Shown here piece by piece: positions 55,953 through 64,000 of a stretch of DNA of 64,000 nucleotides. The notes under the pieces were generated by a model, which saw only the letters and a list, made by a program, of their open reading frames with translations, ran no database searches and was not told the DNA's origin. The stretch comes from Sinonovacula constricta (lineage: Eukaryota > Mollusca > Bivalvia > Cardiida > Solecurtidae). The number at the start of each line of letters is the position of its first letter. The stretch's first letter is position 1. The position numbers and the translations under genes are program-made. The DNA lies in the NCBI GenBank assembly GCA_007844125.1, contig CM017573.1, positions 9,399,052-9,463,051 of the forward strand, in the 5' to 3' direction.

Positions 55953-56442
55953 TTAAAGGTGGTAACCGACAGTTTGGACCAAAAAATTATCTTAATAAAC
56001 TATTGTTACCTGAACAGATATCGCAAAACGCTGTTTATTGATGTCCTACACCTGTCTTAAAAGTGAACTATAACGCCACAATCGTCATTTCAAGCATGTA
56101 TTTTCTATCTGAGCCACGCTGCACAGTTAGCTATTTTTAAATTAAGAAAACGACGTGACCACGTATGTTGTAGTTCATCCATGTCATCCGCTGTGACGTC
56201 GACGTCTATTTTAGCAGGAATCCCAAACGTTCTTTTTTATAGATTTGAAAAGAATGAACATTTAAGTGTTGATTAACGAGTGTTACTGCCCTAAAATTGA
56301 GATACTGTTGAAAATCGTTTAAAGTTTAAACTAAAGCACGGCATGATTGTTTCTGCAGAAATTATGCACAAATACCCCAAACAGAGGTCAGATATTGTTA
56401 CATATATTTGTTATAGGCAAACTGTCGGAAACCACCTTTAAA
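55953..56442 (+). mobile_element. TTAA-flanked MITE, best copy
   Basis: TTAA plus AGGTGGTAACCGACAGTTTG on the left; CAAACTGTCGGAAACCACCT plus TTAA on the right. The 20-bp inverted termini differ at one position and both flanks are exact TTAA, the target duplication of piggyBac-type elements. The 490-bp interior is noncoding. Confidence 0.9.
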
Positions 56443-57148
56443 TGTTGAAGTGTCAACTGTACACGCCTGTTCGTTTATTGCAAGGCCGTAGCCAACATAC
56501 TAGGTGGTAGTAAAGTTTAGCAATCATTTAAATTAAATAAGTAGATATTGTCAATTTCTAATTAATAATCCATAACAATACAGAAACATAAATGTTTGAT
56601 TGTGCAGTATTAAACATCCATATAGACCATGTATTATATATATACATTTATTACAAGCCAGGGACGTGGATGAATTACTTTTGCCCAGGTTGTGTGCTTT
56701 TTTTAATTTCGCATGCACTTAATTGGCTACAGGTGTCAATTTTGATGCAAACCCTGGTAATTTTTATTTAAGAAGTATTACCGGTAAGTTAGTATTGTTT
56801 GTATTGTCTCATGGTAGAGTTTCGTTGTAATTTTGTTGTTACTATCTTTGTCACATTTCATCATCTGCATTGTTTTATTGTTATTAGTTGTTAAATTATC
56901 GTTATGTAGACTGGTCAAAAGTAAGTTAACCGGTTTAGAAAAGACCAAAAAAATGGATATTGCATAAATGAATGTAATTACCGATCAGCTGTCTGCGGCA
57001 GCTCCAAATATAACAAAGCGAATGTCGCAATAAATGCATTCCCAAATCAAACCTTCGTTGAAGCAACAATTCATTTTTTATTGACACGTAATGTTATATA
57101 TAAATTAATGTATGTTTCCTTGTTACTTTCTGAAGGAAATGCTGAAGT
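56443..57148. other. AT-rich intergenic sequence
   Basis: No feature is supported. Confidence 0.4.
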
Positions 57149-57265
57149 TAATAGCGTCCGTGGTTTAATGGTTGAAATAATGATCTTTTAATCCGTGTGT
57201 CCTGGGTTCAAACCCCAAACTTGACACGAGACTTTAGTCTTTGAGAAAGACTATTAACTATACCT
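57149..57265 (+). repeat. tRNA-derived SINE (family V4)
   Basis: Head AGCGTCCGTGGTTTAATGG with B box GGGTTCAAACCCC, then a short body with AGTCTTTGAGAAAGACT, itself a small hairpin. Confidence 0.6.
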
Positions 57266-57302
57266 TTTGGGTCATCTAAAATTAAAATTAGTTAAAATGC
57301 TT

Positions 57303-57380
57303 TTTAGCTCACCTGAGCAAAACGTGCTCGATGTGAACCTTTCTGATACCCTTCGTCCGTCGTCTGTTGTGTGACGTGCG
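57303..57380 (+). repeat. 5' end of a bivalve-type element
   Basis: TTTTTAGCTCACCTGAGC, AACGTGCTCGATGTGAACC and CCCTTCGTCCGTCG match the first 80 bp of 24341 and 29875. The core does not follow. Confidence 0.65.
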
Positions 57381-57890
57381 TCTTGCGGCGTCATTTTCTT
57401 ATCAATCAACCATTTTATTTACACTCGCCATTCACATAGAGGCATATGGCGAACACCCTTTGTCATGGAGAATGGAGATTAAAATGGTGACATTCGTTTA
57501 CTGTTTAAGTCGGGTGTGTGGTCTTTTGATTGGACTCTTGTTATTTTCTAATATTTTTTGGTGAAAAAAGATTATATATTGATAGTAATATTGGTAAAAC
57601 TCTTGGTAAATTAAAATATATTATGAATAAACATAAAATCGTATAATATTTTTTTTAATTATTTTACCACTTATATGAATTCACAATTATGTATTAAACG
57701 AGAAGATTGTTTTATCACAGATATTAGATAACTGTTATGTTTAAAAGCTATGAAGATTACAGTTACAATGCCTAAGAACTATCACCGATCTGTTTTAAAA
57801 ATCTTTCATATAAAAAAGTTCTTAAAATATGTTAAAATATAGATAATCAATTATATATGATGGTGTGAGACCAAACGAAAGTTGAGTTTC
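57381..57890. other. AT-rich intergenic sequence
   Basis: No supported gene. Confidence 0.4.
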
Positions 57891-57893
57891 GTC

Positions 57894-57901
57894 CCGGAAG
57901 T
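57894..57901 (+). promoter_or_regulatory. ETS-type site CCGGAAGT (candidate)
   Basis: CCGGAAGT is the core bound by ETS/GABP factors near many animal transcription starts. It stands about 50 bp upstream of the candidate first exon at 57952. An eight-base match alone is weak evidence. Confidence 0.2.
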
Positions 57902-57951
57902 ACTGAGGCTGGACAATTTGTGTGGAATTCTGTAGCGTATGTTTATTGATT

Positions 57952-57987
57952 ATGTTGGATTTAACAAAGTTTCCAGCCATATATAAG
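57952..57987 (+). CDS. Candidate first exon (speculative)
   Basis: Twelve codons (MLDLTKFPAIYK) end in AAG at a GTAAAT donor, phase 0. No following exon was found inside the window, so this rests only on context. Confidence 0.15.
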
Positions 57988-57989
57988 GT

Positions 57990-58920
57990 AAATATTGTAT
58001 TTTGTTTATCATGTGCACTTCCAGGTTGTTGGGTCCATTCCTGACTTTTAATAATTGTTTAAATATTTAAATATAATCTTTCAAACATGCACGGATTTAC
58101 AACGAACGTTTGCGCATGCGCAAATGCAAAAGTTGTCTTTTCCTGGAATTTCAATTAAAACTGCAATGTGCATTATACTTGTATAGCGGTACAATGCTAG
58201 AATGGAGTTTTACTATGTTAACATATAAAAACTTGGTTTTGTTTGTATGTGTGTGTTTTTGCATAGTTAAAAGACAACATTATGCAACAAGAAAAAGTCA
58301 GGCATTTTTGCTGTCTGTTTTCCATTTAGAAACATTTTTGGATGCAACTTTCAAGCTGGGAAGGTTTCAGGAAAAGTTGAAAACTGAACAGGCTTTGTTA
58401 ATTTCTTTACAAAATTAAATACACAGAATTCTGAGAGTTGGTATACAATTTTTAACTGAATGTGTCATTTTGGCGTTCACTACTAAAAGTAAAGAATAAA
58501 TAAAATTGAAGAAGTACTTCTATTTTTGTATCAATCTATTGTAAATCTAAGCCTAGCTTTTACACAAACTAGTTTCTGCTAAAAATAGACCGACTCGTCG
58601 TTACCTGTTGACATAAAAACGACTGTATTGGATTGACTTTATATGCTCTATTGATTATAATTGTAAGATGCTTCAAGTTTAATGATGCGGTATATAAGTT
58701 AAGTGCTTGGGTGATCCGAAATCTTGTGACGTTTTGTCTGCTACTAAAAAACAAGCCACCCCACATCCTCTTATGAGTGATGCCATTTTGGTGAGGTTTT
58801 TTCTTCATCTTTTTAAATGACCCACAGATTATAAGATTGGCCCACTGTTTTCAGAAGTGATGGGTACAGCTGGGGGGGTACGTGGGCCATACTGTCATAG
58901 ATGTGATGCTGGCATTTCTG
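57990..58920. other. Intergenic sequence, no supported gene
   Basis: A 102-codon frame at 58110-58418 lacks start or splice context and has ordinary AT-rich composition. Confidence 0.4.
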
Positions 58921-59344
58921 TGAGCAGCCATATAATATAGTTAAACAGCAAGAAATCTTGGATAAGTTAATAACTGGGTCACGTTGGGTGAAAAAGTAGG
59001 TCAATAGGTCAAATCCTAGAAAACCTGAACATCCTCATTAATGGCCCATTCTTCAAAATACTTGGAAGGTTTGCTTGAACTCTTGAATAAGTAACTGGGT
59101 CATGTGGGGTCCAAAAGTATATCACTGGTAAAATTTTATGAAAACCATGTAAACATGCCAGGGGTGTAGAAATGGGCCGGAAGCCGGTAAAATCACCCGG
59201 TAACTTTTGCATCCTCACCCGGCTACTTTTTAACAGCAACGAAAATATCATTTGTGTAATAGTTTTGTAAAGTTCGTTTGTTTACGTCCTTCCAAAATTG
59301 GTTTCCCAGCACTCTGAATTACAATGCAGCAATACCTCGCTTTG

Positions 59345-59352
59345 TGACGTCA
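59345..59352 (+). promoter_or_regulatory. CRE-type site TGACGTCA
   Basis: Perfect palindromic CREB/ATF site 132 bp upstream of the ATG of the short exon, in the CpG-containing segment 59340-59480. Position suits a transposon promoter. Confidence 0.4.
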
Positions 59353-59483
59353 TTAGTCTTATCCCCTCTAGAAAGTAATGAATTGAGATTTCCGGAATTT
59401 CCGAAATTACGTTACGCATTTTGGCGCGAAATGTGAGGTCATTTGCGTTATCCCTCTGGTAACAATTGTTCGAATGCGAGGCA

Positions 59484-59544
59484 ATGGAGGGGAAAGCGAA
59501 GCCGAAGCAAGAAAATCTGTTTCGTTTTTTCCAGAAAAAACGGA
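59484..59544 (+). CDS. First exon of a hAT-type transposase-like gene, with PIP box (remnant)
   Basis: ATG in GCAATGGAGG context gives 20 codons plus one base before a consensus GTAAGT donor. The peptide is basic and contains QENLFRFF, which fits the PCNA-interacting box Qxx(L)xx(F)(F), followed by basic residues QKKR as in many PIP boxes. The frame stays open past the donor to 59792 but loses protein-like character. Several hAT-derived and KIAA1586-like proteins begin with similar short basic N-termini ending in a FF motif; this resemblance is from memory of the family, not a search. Later exons are deleted in this copy, so no functional product is expected here. Confidence 0.55.
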
Positions 59545-59914
59545 GTAAGTATGAAACCAATAATTTTGGCCAATTGTCTTTTCAAATAAATTCTAGTCCA
59601 TTGCCCTATATATGTGAAAACTTGATTTTTGTTGTGATGTCATTGTCAAATATTAATCAGAGCATAGCGTACATTTGCATATCAAGCAAGATGGCGAATT
59701 TTTACTCATACATCCGGGTACTTTCAAAAGTTGTAACGACCCTTCTGAAAACTGTTAAAACGTGTACACATGAACCAGAACGGGTTTTTTGAAAACGAAA
59801 GTAACAAACAAAACTTATCAGTTTTTTATGTAATAATATGAAGTAAAAATAAACAAAATCAAACACCAGGAGACTAGATTTTTGAGTTCAAAAATGGCTG
59901 AAATCATTTTCTGT

Positions 59915-59990
59915 CGGGGGGCTTTGCCCCCCTGAACCCCCGACAGGGGGCGTTGCCCCCTTGACCCCTTATGGGGGAGGGCCCCCATAC
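59915..59990 (+). repeat. Two GC-rich hairpins in the transposon
   Basis: GGGGGGCTTTGCCCCCC and GGGGGCGTTGCCCCC are adjacent perfect or near-perfect stem-loops, followed by GGGGGAGGGCCCCC. They stand out in an otherwise AT-rich region. Confidence 0.75.
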
Positions 59991-60140
59991 CCCTCCGGCT
60001 ACTTCAGGAAAACACCCTGCTACTTCAAAACATTTCTACACCCCTGACATGCTCGAAGCTACTTGCCAGATATGAGCCAACTGAAAGCCTCAGTCCTCAC
60101 TTGAGCGATTAAGGGCCATTATGACACTCCAGTTGACTGT

Positions 60141-60552
60141 ATGGGCCTAGTTTGTTAATATAGGCCCTGTTGTATAAGCCAGTAAAAGTGCTTTATTTTT
60201 TACCGAGGACCTGTCTTTACTCCTTGATTTTCTTGTTATGACCCAGCTCTCTGAAAAAAAGTGTCTTCTGCAAAAAAGATACAAGGGTGGAGATTTTGCA
60301 CTGTAACTCAATATGAAATACAGTTGAATTGCGATACAACAAATATCCACCAGACTAGCCAGAACATCTTAGTGTACCTGCGAGGTATGCTGTTTACATA
60401 ATAAGTCATAAATCAATCTTTGTTAGACATAGTGTCATAAATATGTCAATATTTTTGTAATTTAGATTAAAACTAAAAGCAGACAAAGGTAGTAGATTTA
60501 TGAATATTAATTATATTTTAGATAAATAGCAATACAATATCATTTTTTGACA
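60141..60552. other. AT-rich intergenic sequence
   Basis: No feature is supported. Confidence 0.4.
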
Positions 60553-60963
60553 CAGGACGGGGTAGTGCAGTTGGTAGAACATCGGTTTCAGATACGAGAG
60601 GCCCCGGGTTCGATCCTGTGCCGCGACATACCGAAGTCATTAAAAATGGTAGTGGTATAGCTCCCTTTGCTAACACTCAAGCAAATTTCAGGGTAGTTCC
60701 ACAATTGGTAGGCCCGGTGTCAGGATAATGTGACAGGGTGTGGTATCATGCCAGGTGTTCATGGCATGCTATACACAGTGAAGGCAGCACTATATCTGCT
60801 TCAAGTGGACACTGTCTCCAGATAACTGAAATACTGTTGGTGGGACGATAAACCCAATAAACAAACATGCTATACACAGTGAAGGCAGCACTATATCTGC
60901 TTCAAGTGGACACCATGTCCAAATAACTAAAATGCTGTTGGTGGGACAATAAACCCAATAAAC
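60553..60963 (+). repeat. tRNA-derived SINE (family V2) with doubled tail
   Basis: A-box-like TAGTGCAGTTGGTAGAAC and B box GGTTCGATCC lead a body shared with 6312-6715. The 3' segment from ATGCTATACACAGTGAAGG to AATAAACCCAATAAAC occurs twice (60767-60862 and 60868-60963) with few differences. Confidence 0.85.
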
Positions 60964-62084
60964 TAAGAATTCACCCTTTCAGAAAAGGACAAAGCTGAAT
61001 GTTGCTTATGTAGCTTAACTTTACATTAACTAGATGTCATGGCGACCTTAAGTTATGCATGCTTTCTGTTAATTGCAAACTTGATTGATGTGTCACTGTA
61101 GGTAATATGAGTTTTAATACAAGAGCATTCCTAGAGGTTTGAAAGATGCTACCAAGCGTCTGCATTCCACATTTGCAAAATTGCTATCTAATTAAGTAGA
61201 TAACATTGATTTTCATTTGACTTAGTGTTGACACCCAATACATTGAGGTTGAAGTATAGTCAAAGTTTTTTTGATAGAATGATATATAGGAAGAGTAAAG
61301 GGACTTGAACATTTATCCATCCAAAGTCTGTACATTATATTGCAATCCAAAGTATCACTATTCAAAAGTAGTTAAGGATTTCAGACTCTAATAGTGATGT
61401 CTCTGAATCAGGAAATGGTTATTATTTCTAGCAAGTATATATATTATGCTATAACTCACTTATTGGCAAAGTTTAAGTCAAATTTACCACCTGATAAAAT
61501 TTTTATACATAACTGAAGTTTACTACCATTGATTGCCAGATTGACCAAAAAAGTCCGACCACCATGCCAGACAAAAGTTAGTATGTTTTCCTTAAAAAAT
61601 AAAATGAATAAACAAAACATGGATCTGTGTGTTGGTTTTTAATAGTACATCACAAATAAATCAACAAAATATTTCCCAGACATAGAATATGTAGTTAAGA
61701 ACACGATAAATGTTGCAGATCGGCTGTGGATAAGAGGAAAAATGCACAAATGCTAAAAAACATATGTATGATTTTTACTTATTTTACACTGAATAATACT
61801 GGTGCAACAAACTTTAAGTACATATAAATTGACTAGGACACCTAATGAATAAAATAGTTTAAAAATTAAGAACTTTACCGCACTGTTAGTGAAAAAAATA
61901 AATTTGAAGTTCATCACCCCTCAATTTATTTTCGACTCAATGCTACTGGAAAAGGCCAATGAATTACAATTTTGTCATTTACAAGAATAAAATTAAAAAC
62001 TGTACATATTTCTTTCTCAATCTGGTAGAGGGATACAGAAATAATTGTCAAAGTGAAAACGTAGAAAGAAAAAAGTTGACAATT
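60964..62084. other. AT-rich intergenic sequence
   Basis: No gene, RNA or ordered repeat is supported. Confidence 0.45.
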
Positions 62085-62120
62085 CTTGCCCATACCGGGA
62101 TTCGAACCCACAACCCCCTG
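62085..62120 (-). repeat. tRNA-like B-box fragment
   Basis: Minus strand GGTTCGAATCCCGGTATGG is a perfect B box, but no A box is in range. Confidence 0.3.
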
Positions 62121-62288
62121 TTTTAATATATTTTAACCCAAACTTTGATGCTCTTCAATTGGAGGTGCAGCATTAGAGTCGGAAATCCTTAAATGCACTA
62201 ATTTGACAGTATTATTACAAAAAAGATGACATACTAGGGATTATTCTAGACAGAATTATTATAATGAAAATGACATACCTAATATTGT

Positions 62289-63560
62289 CTATACAGATCT
62301 GAGAGGTCCTGCCACAGAATGTAAACTGTCACAGCTGTACCCAAGATGTATCAGCAAGACGAAGGTAAAGAATAGAATGTTATTAGTGGTAGGAGTAGGA
62401 ATGGTGGTGGTAAGAATGGTAGGAGTAGTAATGATAGTGGTGGTAGGAGTGTTAGAAGTAGAAGTGGTGGTAGTAGAAGGAGTGGTAGTAGTAGTAATAA
62501 TGGTGGAAGTAGAAGGAGTCGTAGAAGTAGAAGTGGTGGTAGTAGAAGGAGTGGTAGAAGTAATAATGATGGTGGTGGTAGAAGGAGTGGTAGAAGTAGT
62601 GATGTTGGTGGTGGTAGAAGTCGTAGAAGTGGTGGTAGTAGGAGTGGTAGAAGTAGTAATGATATTGGTGGTAGGAGTCGTAGAAATAGAAGTGGTGTTA
62701 GTAGAAGGAGTGGTAGAAGTAACAAGGATGGTGGTGGTAGAAGGAGTCATAGAAGTAGAAGTGGTGGTAGTAGAAGGAGTGGTAGAAGTAATAATGATGG
62801 TGGTGGTAGGAGTCGTAGAAGCAGAAGTGGTGGTAGTAGAAGGAGTGGTAGAAGTAATAATGATGTTGGTGGTAGAAGGAGTCGTATAATTAGAAGAGGT
62901 GGTAGTAGAAGGAGTCGTAGAAGTAGTAATGATGGTGGTGGTATAAGGAGTGGTAGAAGTACTAAAGATGTTGGTGATAGAAGGAGTGATAGATATAGTA
63001 ATGATGGTGGTGGTATAAGGAGTGGTAGATGTAGTAATGATGGTGGTGGTATAAGGAGTGGTAGAAGTACTAAAGATGTTGGTGATAGAAGGAGTAGTAG
63101 AAGTAATAATGATGGTGGTGGTAGAAGGAACAATAGAAGTAGTAATGATGGTGGTGGTATAAGGAGTGGTAGATGTAGTAATGATGGTGGTAGTAGAAGG
63201 AGTGGTAGAAGTATTAATGATGGTGGTGATAAAAGGAGTGATAGATATAGTAATGATGGTGGTGGTAGAAGGAGTGGTAGATATAGTAATGATGTTGGTG
63301 GTAGGTGTGATAGTTATAGTAATGATGGTGGTGGTAGAAGGAGCAGTAGAAGTAGTAATGATGGTGGTGGTAGAAGGAGTGGTAGAAGTACTAAAGATGT
63401 TGGTGATAGAAGGAGTAGTAGAAGTAATAATGATGGTGGTGGTAGAAGGAACAATAGAAGTAGTAATGATGGTGGTGGTAGAAGGAGTGGTTGATGGAGT
63501 GGTAGTCAGGAATGTGTATTGTCTCCCCAAAATCATAAGGTAATATATTGTGATATCCAA
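62289..63560 (-). CDS. Mucin-like Thr/Ser/Pro repeat frame (uncertain)
   Basis: A 423-codon frame runs through a 36-bp tandem repeat and encodes 12-residue blocks such as TTPSTTTIITTS, dense in O-glycosylation-type residues. The C-terminus leaves the repeat with a hydrophobic stretch (NILFFTFVLLIHLGYSC) then DSLHSVAGPLRSV and a stop. This could be an exon of a mucin or cell-surface protein. Against it: the period is a multiple of 3, so other frames are open too (Leu/Pro-rich on minus, Val/Glu/Gly-rich on plus); the start has no signal peptide and no clear acceptor; and similar repeats occur beyond it at 63765. I lean to a simple-sequence array. Confidence 0.3.
   Translation of the reverse strand: MDITIYYLMILGRQYTFLTTTPSTTPSTTTIITTSIVPSTTTIIITSTTPSITNIFSTSTTPSTTTIITTSTAPSTTTIITITITPTTNIITISTTPSTTTIITISITPFITTIINTSTTPSTTTIITTSTTPYTTTIITTSIVPSTTTIIITSTTPSITNIFSTSTTPYTTTIITTSTTPYTTTIITISITPSITNIFSTSTTPYTTTIITTSTTPSTTTSSNYTTPSTTNIIITSTTPSTTTTSASTTPTTTIIITSTTPSTTTTSTSMTPSTTTILVTSTTPSTNTTSISTTPTTNIITTSTTPTTTTSTTSTTTNITTSTTPSTTTIIITSTTPSTTTTSTSTTPSTSTIITTTTTPSTTTTSTSNTPTTTIITTPTILTTTIPTPTTNNILFFTFVLLIHLGYSCDSLHSVAGPLRSV
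62375..63500 (+). repeat. 36-bp GGTGGTAGAAGGAGT-type array
   Basis: Unit on plus: GTAGAAGTAGTAATGATGG, TGGTGGTAGAAGGAGTG, period 36 with many shorter variants, about 30 copies. Longer near-identical blocks recur (62930-63080 and 63380-63490 share TACTAAAGATGTTGGTGATA). Confidence 0.92.
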
Positions 63561-63764
63561 CTCTCTGCATCAATAACTAGTGGGTTTGTATTGTACTTTA
63601 AAACTTTACATTATCTACTGTATATCATATTAAAGAGTTTTTTTTAAACAGGTAACACATTATTTATACGATTAGACACTGTTTATAAGTCTAAATAATA
63701 TTAGAACTGACACAAGACAAAACATTTTCCAACTGAGCAGATACTGAGTTAGTGAACTGGTAAA

Positions 63765-64000
63765 GGGAGTGGTAGAATAGATGTGGTGGTAGTAGGAGCA
63801 TTAGATATAGTGGAGGTGGTAGGAGTGGTAGAAGTAGATGTAGTAATAGTAATGGTGGTAAAAGTTGTACCATGGTGATTATTGGAGTAGATGTAAGGGT
63901 GGTAGAAGTAGATATGGTAGAAGGAGCGGTAAAAGTAGTAGTGGTGTCTGTGGTAGGAGTAGAAGTAGATGCAGTGGTGGTGGTAGGAGACCTAGATGTA
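63765..64000 (+). repeat. Second block of GGTGGTAG-type repeats, cut by the window edge
   Basis: AGGGAGTGGTAGAATAGATG and GGTGGTAGGAGTGGTAG variants resume after a 260-bp gap of unique sequence. It continues past the end of the window. Confidence 0.85.

Larger units (their letters stand above)
59159..60046 (+). mobile_element. hAT-like transposon, 888 bp, non-autonomous
   Basis: CAGGGGTGTAGAAATG at 59159 and its exact complement CATTTCTACACCCCTG at 60031-60046 form perfect 16-bp termini. The flanks share ACATGC (59153-59158 and 60047-60052). CAGGG-type ends are typical of hAT elements, whose target duplication is usually 8 bp; only 6 bp match here. Near both ends the words CCGGCTACTT and CCTGCTACTTC recur, as subterminal transposase sites do. 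Inside lie a CRE-type site, a short first exon and two GC-rich hairpins (GGGGGCTTTGCCCCC and GGGGGCGTTGCCCCC near 59920-59970). The rest of a transposase is absent, so it is an internally deleted copy. Confidence 0.8.
58940..60140 (+). mobile_element. Degraded 145-bp-repeat element interrupted by a transposon
   Basis: Left part: GAAATCTTGGATAAG, ACTGGGTCACGTTGGG and GTAGGTCAATAGGTCAAATC. Right part: CTTGAGCGATTAAGGGCC and ATTATGACACTCCAGTTG. The hAT-like insert lies between. Confidence 0.75.

Noticed and set aside
58110..58418. 102-codon plus-strand frame
   Set aside because: AT-rich composition, no conserved-looking motif, no splice or start context.

Overview
This looks like a nuclear segment from a lophotrochozoan animal, most likely a bivalve mollusc. 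The reasons are AT-rich DNA, very long introns, a tandem B-box/coiled-coil/propeller gene of the kind greatly expanded in bivalves, many tRNA-derived SINEs, and repeat elements that open with AGCTCACCTGAGC and close with a GGTGAGCGATTAAGGGCC-like end. Nothing suggests a prokaryote, an organelle or a virus. I cannot name the species.

One protein-coding gene is well supported. It is a RING-less TRIM-like gene on the + strand with three coding exons (16449-16756, 26952-27837, 37345-37932). Both introns are close to 10 kb, the splice phases join cleanly, and the product is 593 residues with two B-boxes, a coiled coil and a C-terminal beta-propeller-like region. A second gene is cut by the left edge: its apparent last exon is 733-906. 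Weaker single-exon candidates lie at 4023-4071, 5855-5923 and 6928-7088 (the first and last are phase-compatible), at 12941-13252 (minus), 33760-33792 and 57952-57987, plus a Thr/Ser/Pro-rich mucin-like frame at 62289-63560 (minus).

The rest is mostly repeats. Region 1-16 kb holds SINEs, palindromes and a structure with inverted and direct 'GACTATTTG' repeats (13.2-15.6 kb). Intron 1 of the TRIM-like gene carries a TTAA-flanked MITE 15 bp after the donor, a SINE, a palindrome, and a 6-kb array of a 26-bp minisatellite with an internal duplication of about 1.3 kb. It also carries a first copy of a bivalve-type element built of 145-bp repeats. Intron 2 carries a second copy of that element, further SINEs, a 140-bp tandem duplication rich in CCAAT boxes, and another MITE. 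Downstream (38-58 kb) there are a 31-bp satellite with higher-order structure, opposed G-rich and C-rich minisatellites, about 0.95 kb of polypurine DNA, many microsatellites, and more copies of the MITE.

The most interesting mobile element is at 59159-60046. It is a compact hAT-like transposon with perfect 16-bp terminal inverted repeats, inserted in a degraded 145-bp-repeat element. It contains a CRE-type site and a short first exon whose 20 residues include a canonical PCNA-interacting (PIP) box.

All calls were made by eye from sequence; no alignment or database search was possible.
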